Source: Nautilus pompilius
Taxonomy: Eukaryota > Mollusca > Cephalopoda > Nautilida > Nautilidae
Length of the DNA: 64,000 nucleotides
Reading direction: 5' to 3'
Assembly: GCA_018389105.1 (NCBI GenBank)
Contig: JACATO010001688.1
Location: 62,001-126,000, forward strand
Positions 36,884 through 49,244 of this stretch are shown piece after piece. The first letter of the stretch is position 1. The number at the start of each line of letters is the position of its first letter. The position numbers and the translations under genes are program-made. The notes beneath the pieces are model-generated. The model worked only from the letters and a program-made list of their open reading frames with translations. It was not told the DNA's origin and ran no database searches.

Positions 36884-38431
36884 CAGGTGCATCTCAAAAA
36901 ATTCGAATATTGTGAAAGAGTTCACTTTTTTCCGTAATTTAATTCAAACAGTGAAACTTTCATATATTCTAGATTCATTACACATGAAGTGAAATATTTC
37001 AAGCCTTTTTTGTTTTAATTTTGATGATTACGGCTTACAGCTCATGAAAATAAAAAATCCACTATCTCAAAATATTAGAATATTTCATAAGATCAATAAA
37101 AAAAAGGATTTATAATATAGAAATGTCGAACTTCTGAAAAGTATGTTCATTTACGTATGCACTCAATACTTGGTCGGGGCTCCTTTTGCACAAATCACTG
37201 CATCAATGCGGCATGGCATGGAGGCGATCAGCCTCTGGCACTGCTGAAGTGTTATGGAAGCCCAGGTTGCTTTGATAGCAGCCTTTAGCTCGTCTGTATT
37301 GTTGGGTCTGGTGTCTCCCCCATAGATTCTCTATGGGGTTCAGGTCAGGCGAGTTGGCTGGCCAATCAAGCACAGTAATACCATGGTCAGCAAACCAGTT
37401 AGTTACTAGTAGTTTTGGCACTGTGGGCAGGTGCCAATTTCTGCTGGAAAAGGAAATCAGCATCACCATAAAGCTTGTCAGCAGACGGAAGTATGAAGAG
37501 CTCTAAAATCTCCTGGTAGACGGCTGCGTTGACTTTGGACTTGATAAAACACAGTGGACCAACACCAGCAGATGACATGGCACCACAAATCATCACTGAC
37601 TGTGGAAACTTCACACTGGACTTCAAGCAACTTGGATTCTGTACCTCTCCACTCTTACTCAAGACTGTGGGACCTTGATTTCCAAATGAAATGCAAGATT
37701 TACTTTCATCTGAAGAGGACTTTGGACCACTGAGCAACGGTCCAGTTCTTTTTCTTCTTAGCCCAGGTAAGATGCTTCTGACGTTGTCTCTGGTTCAGGA
37801 GTGGCTTGACACTAGGAATGCGACACTTGTAGCCCATTTCCTGGACACGTCTGTGCGTGGTGGCTCTTGATGCACTGACTCCAGCTTCAGTTCACTCCTT
37901 GTGAAGCTCCCCCAAGTTCTTGAATCGGCTTTGTTTGACAATCCTCTCAAGGCTGCGCTCATCCCTCTTGCTTGTGCACCTTTTCCTACCACACTTTCCC
38001 CTTCCAGTCAACTTTCCATGAATATGTTTTGATACAGCACTCTGTGAACAGCCAGCCCTTTCAGCAATGACCTTCTGTGGCTTACCCTCCTTGTGGAGGG
38101 TGTCAATGAGTGTCTTCTGGACAACTGTCAAGTCAGCAGTCTTCCCCATGATTGTGGTTGAGTATTGAACCAGACTGAGAGATTCATGGTATTTATACTG
38201 CATAAATAGCGATTTACTCAAACTCGAAATGGAATATTCTAATATTTTGAGATACGTTTTTTCTATTTTTTAGCTGTAAGCTGTAATTATCAAAAATAAA
38301 ATTAAAAAATGCTTGAAACATTTTAGTTTACATGTAATGAGTCTAGAATATATACAATTTTCACTTTCTGAAATAACTGACAAAAAATATTGAACTCTTC
38401 CATGATATTCTACTTTTTTGAGATGCACCTG
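36884..38431 (-). mobile_element. Tc1-type transposon, near full length, inactive (1548 bp)
   Basis: Ends read CAGGTGCATCTCAAAAAA on both sides when read inward, flanked by TA (36882-36883 and 38432-38433). The inverted repeats are long, about 200 bp, and each carries a second copy of the end-like string TCTCAAAATATTAGAATATT at its inner edge (37065-37084, and 38231-38252 inverted), as in elements with paired direct repeats in each arm. The transposase reads on the minus strand between the arms. I recognise the terminal sequence from memory as a very widespread Tc1-type family of aquatic animals; a database search would be needed to confirm this. Confidence 0.92.
37163..38150 (-). pseudogene. 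Tc1 transposase, frameshifted, second catalytic Asp replaced
   Basis: The start MGKTADLTVVQKTLIDTL (ATG at 38150) begins the paired-type DNA-binding domain, with AERAGCSQSAVSKHIHGK as recognition helix and GKCGRKR as basic hook. GELHKE is followed by TGA, an in-frame stop. The core continues in other frames: SSDESKSCISFGNQG (first Asp), FLFQQKLAPAHSAK, then WPANSPDLNPIENLWG (the Glu). The middle box normally reads QQDLAPAH; here the codon is AAA, so the second of the DD34E residues is Lys. The C-terminus reads KGAPTKY, stop at 37163. Full family length (about 329 codons), but at least three frameshifts, one stop and the lost Asp make it dead. Confidence 0.9.
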
Positions 38432-38433
38432 TA

Positions 38434-38556
38434 TATATATATGACATCAGTACAGAGAGAAAGATGACATCAGTACAGAGAGAGATATGTGACGTCAGTA
38501 CAGAGAGAAAGATGACATCAGTACAGAGAAAGATATGACGTCAGTACAGAGAGAGA
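38434..38556. repeat. TGACGTCA-type minisatellite, array 5, right part
   Basis: Continues after the transposon with TATATGACATCAGTACAGAGA and four more units (TGACATCA or TGACGTCA followed by GTACAGAGAGA). Confidence 0.9.
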
Positions 38557-39833
38557 AGGGGAAGGGGAGATACATGCATCCAGGTAAAATAACCAGGATT
38601 TGCAACAGATGGAGATAAAAAGGTGGAGAAAATGCCGATCACATTAGCCTGCAGTATTTCCTTCTCCGAGGCGGACGGTTGTGTGTCTATATGCACAGAT
38701 TCGACGCAAATAAGAGACTCGAGTCTGAAGGACAGTCTCTCTGTGGGAGCAGACATTGCAATAGTAAAATAGAAGGGGGCGAGGGAGCTAAGACTGCGGT
38801 CTCTCAGGGCAGAAACGCGCTGGCGTATTGTGAAGACGAGATACCGGCACTAAGTTTCCAAACTGGGCTTGCGTGAGCACCTTCTCTAAGATCGGTCGAG
38901 CCAGCACTTTGAAGGTCGGCGATTTATATGGCAGAGTTGTAAAGGCCCAGTCTCTCTTTTCATATTCGTGTTGCATGCGCGGTACACCTTCCAATAGAAC
39001 ATAGCAGGGCACACCAGGTCCGTGAGCGACCGCCGTCCTAGGCTGTGAGAACGCAGACTAGGAGCAGAGGAAGGACAGTTTCTAAAGGCAGGGTGGCCGG
39101 ATAGCAGCTGCTTTACCCGCTGCAGTCGGGAGATGAGGTGCCTGACTGCTCTTTCGGCGTACCTCCCGCTCTGCGGAGTCTCATGGTTCTTGCAGGATGC
39201 GCGTCTTGCGAATTTTCAGCCGATCGATCGGAATGGTTTTCGCGGTTCTATTAGCTTTGGACGTCGAGAACATACTCTGAAGTGATGTCTTATTGCTCTT
39301 CTTACTCCGCTATCAGTCGACAGCAGAATATCCAGGGCCTTGGAGATTTCCCGCTGCCTTTTGCGAATGGCCCATCGTTCAACTGTTCGCTCTTCTTTTT
39401 CTTCTGAAGTCGACCAGTTTTCGGCGAACCTCCCCTTCGTGACGTAGGCTTCCCGTGGTTATCACGTGATGTACCGGAATCTCTCCGGGGGGAGAGTCTC
39501 TTTACGTAAGTCGAGTCTCCCTGTCTCGTCATATACATATTATTGTCTGATTAATAGTCACAGCGAGGTTTAGAAAAGGCGAATATACGCGTGAGTACTC
39601 TGATACTTTTACCGTTTACCCGAGGGGCATCAGTTAGTTTTGTTCCTAGTCTATAAGCGCGGGTACGGCACGTTGGCCTTCGTGGTCTCCAAGGGCAGCA
39701 ACTGCGTTAAGAACAACCAGTTGCTATTTCTGAGGAGTAACTTAAAAGTAATCAGAACAGCAAAACTTGACAGTGCCTTTTTACGTAGGAACTGAAGGCG
39801 AATAATCAATTAATTATTTCATCGATTTTTTAA
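38557..39833. other. Unrecognised sequence
   Basis: No gene recognised. Short overlapping frames only. Confidence 0.5.
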
Positions 39834-39849
39834 ATTATTATTATTATTA

Positions 39850-39926
<77 letters not shown>
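39834..39926. repeat. (TTA)n microsatellite
   Basis: About thirty TTA triplets with two small interruptions. Confidence 0.95.
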
Positions 39927-39928
<2 letters not shown>

Positions 39929-42900
39929 AAGCACTTTCACGATGTCTCAGCTTTAATGTCTGGCTCGCCGCTACGCACCGACAGTCTTAATTCCCGTGAC
40001 GCGCTCGGGAATACGTGAACATATTTATGGACCCAGCGATACCCGACGAGATCACTTTTATTAGGTAGCCAGTCGCTCGCCAGCCTTTTGATGGGAAATG
40101 ACAGATGAAAGAAAGTCTTGTGACTGACTGCTGTCTGACGGACAAAGAGCAGTTCTGACGTCAGCGCGTGGATGCTATTGTAGCCCAGCTCTTTTGATCG
40201 CATAATTTATATATCTATCAGCTGTTGGCTGACGATTTTAAAAATGCTAGCTGGGTCGGATACGATTGCGTAGCGATTCCCACCCTCTTCTCCCGTCTCC
40301 AGTAGCTACACATCAGCAACAATACTTTGCGGCCCGTGATTTGAGCGATATGGGCGCTTTCCTCCCGGGGAACGAAAAGGAAACGTGGGCTGGTTGTCCA
40401 TTGTTGTACGTGTATGGGTTAATCTCAGAGCGATACCGGGTAATTTCCTATGAATTTATCATTTCTCGGAACTAGGAAGGTCAAGGAGAGAGACAGAGAT
40501 AGAGAGCTTAGGCCTAAGTTTCTGTTTAATCTCCCACCGAGCCGGTCCGATTGTTTCCTGATTTATTGCACCTGTCCGCTCCAGCCGAAGCGGTGCAGCG
40601 CCTTACCTGACTTGCAGAGCTTTCTGACAGGCTAATAAATTTCAATACCTTATATACATATAGACAAGTACACGCACACACCTGTATGTATACAATATAT
40701 ATATAAATGTATCTCACGAATGTAAGTCAGGGCCAGCATAAGATCAGATACGCGAAGAGCCACAGTAATAATTTATCGTTATTGTTTGGCAATGCGAGAG
40801 AAACCTTCAACTGATTTGTCCACATTTTACATAGGCACCGAGTTTCGGGGAGGGGACCTCCGACAAAATCGCTTCTCCGATAGAACATCGAGCGCCGTGC
40901 CATCGGATTCCGATGACTCCGTTTTCCGGAAGAGCGCTCCGAGCTCTCGTCGGCTGACCGAGGGCGCCCACTTTGGGAGCCAGTTTGCCGATCACCTCTC
41001 ATCGATCGGCCCTACTGCCCCTAGAGCACCCTTAAGGAAAGTGGAGTGCCGACACGATTTAATATGACAGTAGATGCCTAATCGGTCGACACTGCTGGGC
41101 CATGAAAAGGTGGGGAGGGGTTAAATTCTCGTTCTGGGCTAAGTTTCAGCTGCGGGATTGATGCGCTACTCGAAAGTGAGATTGACACAGAGGGGAGTTA
41201 CAGGGAGAGACGGTCGCGGTAACCCAGCTGATGTCGGAAAGCCATCGAAGTGCCTGCCTTTCGAGCGGGACAAGGTTAATGAACATCTGCCTCTGTTTTC
41301 CTATTTCGTGTGGAACCAGCCAACGGGACTAGCTAGCAAACAGAGAAGTGCGGGTAATCTACTGTTATGTTCACAACCCATCGACCAGCGCCAGACCGTC
41401 ATCACACCCAGAGGGAGCCCTAGCAAGTCAGGGTTTTATTGGCGCTTTGCCCTCTTCCCACTGACAAAAGGCGTAAGCGATCGTGATTTAGGGTTACCAA
41501 TGCCATTCGAATTACTTACTTGGCCAACCATCGGAGCCGTCTCGAGGAAAGTACTATCGGAATTGTTGATTTCTTACCCGTTCCTAGCAGTCATCAGGGT
41601 TTAGCTCTAAATTGATTCTGAGGCGGGGCTTGATCAGCTTTCGGTGTACAACGGAACGTGTACTTGCGACAGTCGTCTCTGTCTGTTCAGCTGTTCTTTC
41701 GGTGCAATCCTCCAGTATTCTGTCCATACTTTAAATCGCCTGGAATATCTGCAATCTTCAGGGAGCAACAGCTGTAAACACCATAGATCTTTATACATGG
41801 CTTAATTAATTATGCATCTAAATGCAATTTCAAAACGTGATCGTTAAACCAAGAGTTAGAGTTTTAAATCATATTCCCATTTAGCATCCCCGTCAAGCTT
41901 TTTTATTTTCTGTCTTTTAAGTCTCTCCTAAATACTGCGGAAAACCATCCGCTACAGACGTTCTTCCGACGATGTCCAACGGGCCCCGTTGGACTTCCGT
42001 AGTTCTACTTAATGTTCCGTTGATCACAAAGGTCTGTACTTCTCGGTCGCCCTTAAGGTTCCCTCTCAGCATTAAGTAAACCGAAATCAGCTAAATTTGA
42101 CTCTCTGAGACCAATTAAAGCGAAACACGTATTTATTTTTTACGTGTTGAGCTGTAAACCGCTCGACAGGGAAGTTTGCGGCTAATGGAAAACGTATGTG
42201 CATTTATACAGCGAGACCTTATATCACCAAGATGCGTCAGATAAGCGGGATGGGTGAAGCTTGACCTCGGAAGCCAGTAGATCCGTATGGGTCACGTCTA
42301 GATTTTATGCCAGTCCTATGATGCTTCTACTGATAATAAGGATGATGGTAATCTGACTGCGAATATTCGGATTAACTAATGGGATCAACAGTTCGATCAA
42401 GGCAAGCAGAATGTTGGGTTTATTGGTTTATTGGAAAAACAACAACAAACTGAAGGAAGGGGTGACGATGTTGTTCCTGATTTCAAAGCAGTGGATAACC
42501 CGCTGTGGAGTCCGCACTGCGGCTCGGTTCTCCTCTTGTTGTTACGGATGGTGGCAGGTTTGGAAAAGCTATAGAACTAACTCTTTTATCGATATTACTT
42601 GGGGAATAAAAGATCTCGATGTGTGGGCGTTGAAAGGTGCTTGTCTCGCTTACCGGAGATGTGCAGAAAGATTTAATTAAGTCATTTAAAATTCTGAAAG
42701 GTAATGGTACAGGTAGAAAGGTGGTCGGTTACTTGTTGTTGTTGTTGTTGTTAAGGGGCATGATTTAAAACACTCCAGCAAACTCGACATCTGTAAGAGG
42801 TGGGGGGTGGTGATGAATGCACACAAAGACTAATCCCAACAGTGTGTTGGATGTACGGATCTGGAGAACGCGAGCTTTATGCGGGTTGAAAGACTTTCTG

Positions 42901-43440
42901 CCTCTCTCCGTGGATAATCATAATGCCAAGAAGTTTTCTAACAAAAGCGGGTAATTGGATCCTCCCACACACACACACACACAAACAGAGAGGAGAAGAA
43001 GTCTCCCCCCCCTAAAATAACTTAAGCTTATTTCTGTTCACGCGATCTTGCTAATGAAATGCAGTTTTAAATTGACAGAGCTCCGGTTGGCTCCGACGTC
43101 GTGGACAAGAGACCGGACAAATACGTCGCCGAGCCAGTCTACTCGCCCCTTGCCCGCGTGGCTATTAGAAGACTTCTACTACTCCGTGTGCGCTGTTTTC
43201 CTGTCAAACACGACCACGACTCGAAAAAAAGCCTGCGAAGAACTGGACGATGATCTCGTTCATCCGGCCGATCTCGATTATCCGGACTGTCCGGTCACGT
43301 GTGAGACGGAGGTTGTCGCAAGGCGGGGCGCGTTGCTGGGCCCCGATACGACTCACGAGACGTCAGTCACGTGACGCAAGAACTTCGTGTGGTGAATCGC
43401 TTCTGATATCAAAATTGCTGCGCCTGTTTACGTTAGGATG
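39927..43440. other. Unrecognised sequence
   Basis: No gene recognised. It includes an isolated TGACGTCA at 40156-40163, a GTT tract at 42735-42752, CA tract 42967-42983 and C run 43005-43012. The 148-codon frame at 41158-41604 has no domain I recognise. Confidence 0.5.
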
Positions 43441-43490
43441 GACGGTTAGGGTAGGGTTAAGGTTAGGGTTATGGTAGGGTTAGGGTTAAA
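43441..43490 (+). repeat. Degenerate interstitial telomere-like tract
   Basis: Reads as imperfect TTAGGG units: GGTTAGGGTAGGGTTAAGGT, TAGGGTTATGGTAGGG, TTAGGGTT. The animal telomere repeat is TTAGGG. About seven units, with single-base losses and substitutions. Confidence 0.8.
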
Positions 43491-44157
43491 AGGTGGAGCT
43501 ACATTTTGCGTTTATTCAGGGGGTTCTTTAGCTGAGGGAGTAGAAGGGTCTACCCCTAGTAGAAAAAAAGGGTGATGTCGGTCGGTTCGCGTGCCTACGT
43601 CAAATAGAGCTTCGCGTATTTAAGGTTCCCACCTGAAAATAATCAATTCGTTTCTCCAGCAACTCAGCCGGGGCATCCGTACGTCTTGGGGAGGGGGTGC
43701 AGGAGGAAGGGTCCTGCTCGAGAACGGCTGAGGCGAGAGGATAAACTGGAATTTCGTCCGCGAGCAGCGAGAAGCGGAGTATCAAAGAGTGCGGTTTGAA
43801 CACCTGATTCGGCTTTACAGGTGGCGGGCAGACCTGGTGGGCCGTTCCTCGTATCAAATTCAACCGTAGGCATGCACTACTATTATTATTATTATTAACT
43901 GTGAGACCAGTGCTACTCTTGGAAAGGAATTCGTCTCTAAACTGTTCACTTGAAATACAGGATAAAGAGAACGGTAGCTTTTCCGTGTTTGTTTCCCAGG
44001 TGTTTCTTCACTTATCCTGCTTCAGGGACCAACAGATTAAAAACCAAGAGGGCGCTCAGCACTTCACAGCTGCCGTGCGGTGGTATAATAAGTCAGATGT
44101 TTTCTTTGAAGCCGGTGTCGCTGGAAATAATGGTTTTTATCCAAAGAATTTCGTATA
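43491..44157. other. Unrecognised sequence
   Basis: No gene recognised. A short TTA tract lies at 43880-43897. Confidence 0.5.
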
Positions 44158-44300
44158 GTCTCTCTCCATCTCATCTCTCTCCTCTCTCCTCTCTCTCTCC
44201 TCTCTCTCCTCTCTCTGTCTGTACTGACATCATCATCAATCATCACATCATCTCTCTCCTCTCTCTCTCTCTCTCTCTGTCTATATACTGCTCATCATCA

Positions 44301-44335
<35 letters not shown>

Positions 44336-44466
44336 GTACTAATCATCATCATCTCTCTCTCTCTCTCTCTCCTCTCTCTGTACTGACATCATCATCAATC
44401 TCTCTCTCCTCTCTCTCTCTGTCTATACTGAACATCATCATCATCATCTCTCTCTCTCTCTCTCTA
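44158..44466. repeat. TGACGTCA-type minisatellite, array 6 (CT orientation, degenerate)
   Basis: CT runs alternating with CTGTACTGACATCATCATC or its derivatives. The CpG is lost in every unit (TGACATCAT, TGCTCATCAT, ACTAATCATCAT) and an ATC triplet has expanded next to it. This is the most decayed array of the family. Confidence 0.85.
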
Positions 44467-47015
44467 AAAAAGGCGCCAGGTGGCGTTGACATGAAATTCA
44501 TTATCATAATGCTCTGAAGCTCTCGTTATAGCCAATCTAGCGAAGGGAAGCGGCCTCCACTTTGATCTACTTTCCTTGCAGGAGAAAAAAAATTGCCAGA
44601 TCGCCGAGGAACGCAGAGTTTCTGCTGGTCGGTCTGCTGCCAGTTGGCCACTTTGGCGCCGGGCCCGATATCCTAGTAATGGCCAGCTGTTAATTCTCCG
44701 GGATGAGGTGACGTTCTGCGAATTGCGTTCCACGTCACGCTTACGGGCCCGATATCTTCTGTCACCCAGTAAAACCCGAGACACGCCACCAATGTTCAAG
44801 GTTAGAATTAAATGGCTCGTTTCCAAACTGAAAGCACGGCTCACATGGCTGTACGAAGCTGAAAGGTTATCCTGGAACTTCTTCGAAGCCGGGTTACCAT
44901 ATCGACGCCAAGTTCCTCGGCCGGCATCTCAGATCTTTATTTTTTTTTTACAACTGTTCAGCCCCTTTAAAAAAAACGGGAGTTTCCAGGCGAATGGAAA
45001 TCCAGACGATTTAGCAACTTAGAACTAATGGTTTTCCGCCATTTTTTCTGTTGTATATCCGGCTGAAAGTGGTTTTTCTTTACCCGCGAAAGCCATCGTG
45101 CACACGGAGAATCAGAAATAAGTGGGTAACTGGGGTAACTGGGGTAACTGGGGTAACTGGTTCGAACGGAATCCCTCAATTACTTATAACAGTTTATTTG
45201 TTTACCTTCTTCTTCCTTGCGGTCATGGCGGCGTGAAACGACGTTTTGGTCACGTGGTCGTTTTTAATTTTGTTTTTTTTTTCTTACGACTGTCGTGGCT
45301 TCGCGAATTGGAAACGGTAGTCAAAATAAGTGAACAGCTTCCTTATACACGGGATACTAATTTCCTGTCTGAGAGTGCTGAAGAACTCCGGCGGGGCGAA
45401 CCGTCACCGACTGCTGGTCTACGAACATTGCCGACCGCCCACGTTCTCCGACTCTTGTTCACAGGCCGTAATTACCCGGACCGAGCGGGGGGGGGAGAGG
45501 GAGAGTAAATGGAAGAGCGACGAGCGTTTTTCCTGCGGACCTGACAACTGCCGACGGCGACGGACCTCCGCCATATTGGAATCTCTCCCACAGCCTCTCG
45601 AACATGCATGACGTCATTAGTAGCTGGCTCTTTATCGATCTGCTGGATTTTATACGCGAACGTTTCGATTCGCTAATTGATTTGATCCCGCGGATGCTCG
45701 ACATTCACGTCTCAGTAGTACCGCCCCTAACCAAACTACGTCCGGTTCTTGCCGCGCACATTCCAGGGTCCCCGATTGAGGAGGCCGCCATCTTCTACTC
45801 CGGCCCACCTCACCCCTCCTGATGCTAGATCTTGGAGCGTTGTTTTGCAACCCTGTCGCCACTGAGACGAACGATGCTACGAGCTTTAACCTCTTCGGAA
45901 ATGGCACCCTGGCATCGCATTTACCGTCTCCGATGCTTAACGCCATGAAAAATAGATGGCGCATAGGTGGATCTCTCCACGTCATCCATTCAAGACCGGG
46001 CAAAGATAGGACGGGTCAGAACGAACCTGCTCACCGTGAACGGCTTCCGCCTGTCGGCCGGCCGGGGCCGTTCCTCTCGGTCTGGCCGGTTGGTGAACGC
46101 TTATTTCAAAACTGTTACTTCTTTCTTCAAGGTACAAAAATGTTCCGCCTCCGACCGATCACTGGTTGGCGGCAAAGTTCCATAGATCTCTGATAAAAGT
46201 AGCCCGACATCGTACCGGAAGCCAAGTTGGACCGCTCCGCCAGTAGTCGGTAAGGTCGTCTCCGCCTCTAGTGACCTGGCGCCGGAACCGTGACGAGTTA
46301 GCCAGCGAGGGGTGACGTATGGACGGATGGCGCTTGCTAGGAGTGATACACTTAAGTGTTGTTAGCTTTTAACAGTGTGTGCCAGTCACGCTTCTCTAGC
46401 CCTTGCTCATACCCTGGCATTAACAGAGCAGTAACACATCTACAGCTGGCTAGTCGAGAACGGAAAGGTTATACACTGCAGTGTGCATCACTTAATGGAA
46501 TAATAACCGGACCACAGAGCATTTGCCGGGATTTAGAGTCGTGATGCCGTACATAACTGACAATCGTTCGATTCAACAATGCCACCTTTTTCACCGTGAC
46601 CTAATTGTCCGCTTGGTGGTCGAAGATTGCTGACACGCCTCAAATGCGAAGAAATCAATAATATACCTGGAGAGAGAGAGAGAGAGAGAGAGAGAGGTGC
46701 AAATCAATACTTTTTCTTTCTTTTTTAAGATAAAAGTTAACTTACTTTGTCAGCGGATTATTTATAGGTCCCCAAAACAAATGGGGAAACGGGGGACTTA
46801 AATAGGGTGCGGTGTTTGCCTGTGAGAGGTGTGCAGTAAACTTCACAGAAAAGGGTTAAAGGGGATGGTAAGGACATCGGTGCATGTCTGTTGCATGCAG
46901 TGGCGAAGGTAATCAGCGGGATGTCAGAACCAGCCCAGCAGCCATTACTGTCCAGAATAGTATCAGGCAGTTTCGGGACAGCTTCTGCAGCACGAGTCTG
47001 GCTGACTGACAGTTC
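44467..47015. other. Unrecognised CpG-rich sequence
   Basis: No gene recognised. It holds a 10-bp minisatellite (45124-45163), an isolated TGACGTCA at 45609-45616, a nine-G run at 45487-45495, an inverted AAGATGGCGGC motif at 45783-45793, an ATGGCGGCG at 45227 that meets a stop at once, and a GA run at 46672-46696. Several 120-150-codon frames occur but overlap frames on other registers. Confidence 0.5.
45124..45163 (+). repeat. 10-bp minisatellite, four copies
   Basis: Four tandem copies of GTAACTGGGG, the last truncated. Confidence 0.95.
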
Positions 47016-47370
47016 GTCTCTCTCTCTCTCTCTCTCCTGATGTCATATCTCTACTAACGTCATATCTCTGTACTGACGTCATATATCTACTGACGTCATC
47101 TCTCTCTCCTGACTTCATATCTCTGTACTGACGTTATATCTCTACTGACGTCATCTCTCTCCTGACGTCATATCTCTACTGACGTCATATCTCTCCGACG
47201 TCATATCTCTCCTGACGTCATATCTCTATACTGACGTTATATCTCTACTGACGTCATATCTCTCTCCTGACGTCATATCTCTGTACTGACGTTATGTCTC
47301 TACTGACGTCATATCTCTGTACTGACGTTATATCTCTACTGACGTCATCTCTCTAACTCTCTGATGTCTA
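47016..47370. repeat. TGACGTCA-type minisatellite, array 7 (CT orientation)
   Basis: CT run then about fifteen units of CTACTGACGTCATATCTCT or CTGTACTGACGTTATATCT. A TGACGTTA variant recurs in alternate positions, so two unit types form a composite repeat of about 40 bp. Confidence 0.95.
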
Positions 47371-49244
47371 TTACGTCCCGAATTGTGCTATGACAGCATC
47401 TTACAGCTTGGACTCGTGCTCCCCCGATCGACTTTCTAATGAATCGTTTATGCTAATTAGATGGTCAAGGGTCACCATTAAGGCGTAATCATTTGGATTG
47501 CGGCGCATAATTTGCGAATATTTCCTGCTGACATATTTATGTAAACCTGATTTTTTGCCTTCTTTGCGGAATGTGTTCAGACTGCTTTCAGATGCAGAAC
47601 AAAAAAAAGGGGGGAGGATAATTCATTTACTCATCTGTAACGAATTCTGCTGTGAGAATAAGGAAGGTTTACTTGTGGGTGTTGTTGTTGCTTGTGATAA
47701 TGAGATGCACGTACAGATGGGTTTTGTAGATATCTATTTAAGGTACTGCGCTGTCGCCTGTCCTGTTCCCTACCACTAGGGCCGCGTTATCGTTCGACAG
47801 AGCCTCACTCCGGCTGTCCACCTCAGGCGTGGATCTGCTAGCCAGATATTCCATTTAAACTAACTTCGACAGCCTTCATCCCTGAGGACAAACCCATGCC
47901 TTGCGTCGTCTTTGCGCCAAGGGATTGGTCTACTGTGACTGGGCGGTAACGAATCCTCCTTTCTCGTTCCGCATTATAAAAGTTCGCGAGTTCAGAAACT
48001 AAAGGGTTAATCAGTAACGATCGGAGTTTACTTGGTCAGGTGTAGCACAAGGGAAAAGCCGAGTTCGCAAAGAATTTTTTTGGACCGTATCTTTGGTTTG
48101 CGCTCCGCCTTAGAAACGGCGGTCGATGCATCGCTATGGTAATTCCCGTTCGTGCGTCCTGTGCAGGTTACTGATCAAAGAAGCTGACATCGATTATCCC
48201 CGGCTTGTATTTCCTTAGATTCCTCCCAGCGTTTCCACTAGGTTAAGCCCGGAGGGGAGCTGCTGCTCTTTGAGGCTTATTCCCGTTTATTTCCGACCGG
48301 GTCAAAGATTCTTTCTCGTCTACTAACCTACAGATTCTTCTGGCCGTCAGCGTGAAGGGGAAGTTACTCGCACGGTAAGACCGATGGTGCGCCACCTGAG
48401 GTCGCTGCTTACTGTCCGCCGGTAACAAAGCTCTGATCTACGCTTCTTTGTTCTAATGTTCCGGGTTTTCTGGGTTTTTCCGTTTTCATTTTTTTAAAAA
48501 AAAAAATCACCAGAGGAAAGTGCGGATTCACGCGCTCACCTGCATCTTGTTTGTCCGGTATTTTGGGAAAAAAGTAGCTTGATTGACAGACCGTCATAAA
48601 CAGATAACAGCTGGGAGGGAGGGGGGCACCGGTTCTGGGGAGGATATGTTTACACCTAGAACTCAGGGGCCCGTCTCAAAGTTCCATAGTTCCTAATGTC
48701 GGCATACACTTCGAGCAGATCCGGGTAAAAGATCCTCAAGGCCAACGAGTATCACAGTGTACAAGGAAGCATTTCAAATTAGTTCTCTCTCCGGTATTTA
48801 AACCATTGTTCTAAACGGTGCGTTCAGTATTCTTCTGGCCCTTTCCTTTTACTAAGTACCAACTGAGGGTCTCGACAGTACTACTGATTAGCTTGCACTG
48901 GCCCTTATCGAGACTGTGCTGTCGTCAGGGGCTGTCTGGATCGATCGGACGGCTGACGCTGATTTTGATGGAAGTTCGTACTACCGATCCGTGTGCCGGC
49001 GTTCTCTAGCCCCTGCGTGACTCAAGCTAGGGGCGGTATCTCCGGGGACACGCGCCACCGACTCTGCCAGGTGGTGTTCTGTTTGTCTTCTCTCTTTCTC
49101 TCTACAGCCCAGTGAGCAGCGAGAATGTGAAATGCGACGGTGGCCAACCAGAACAGGACTGGTTTTTATTTCCTAGCTGATCAAATTTAAAGGAGTTTTT
49201 CGCATCTTAATAAACTGTTTACTCAGCTACTGCAGCGAGATTCT
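47371..49244. other. Unrecognised sequence
   Basis: No gene recognised. Short frames only; an A run lies near 48495-48507. Confidence 0.5.

Noticed and set aside
41158..41604. 148-codon plus-strand frame
   Set aside because: No domain, no splice signals or start motif of note, and no conserved pattern visible; kept only as a note in the interval.
45227..45238. ATGGCGGCG resembling a gene start
   Set aside because: The frame meets TGA after three codons.
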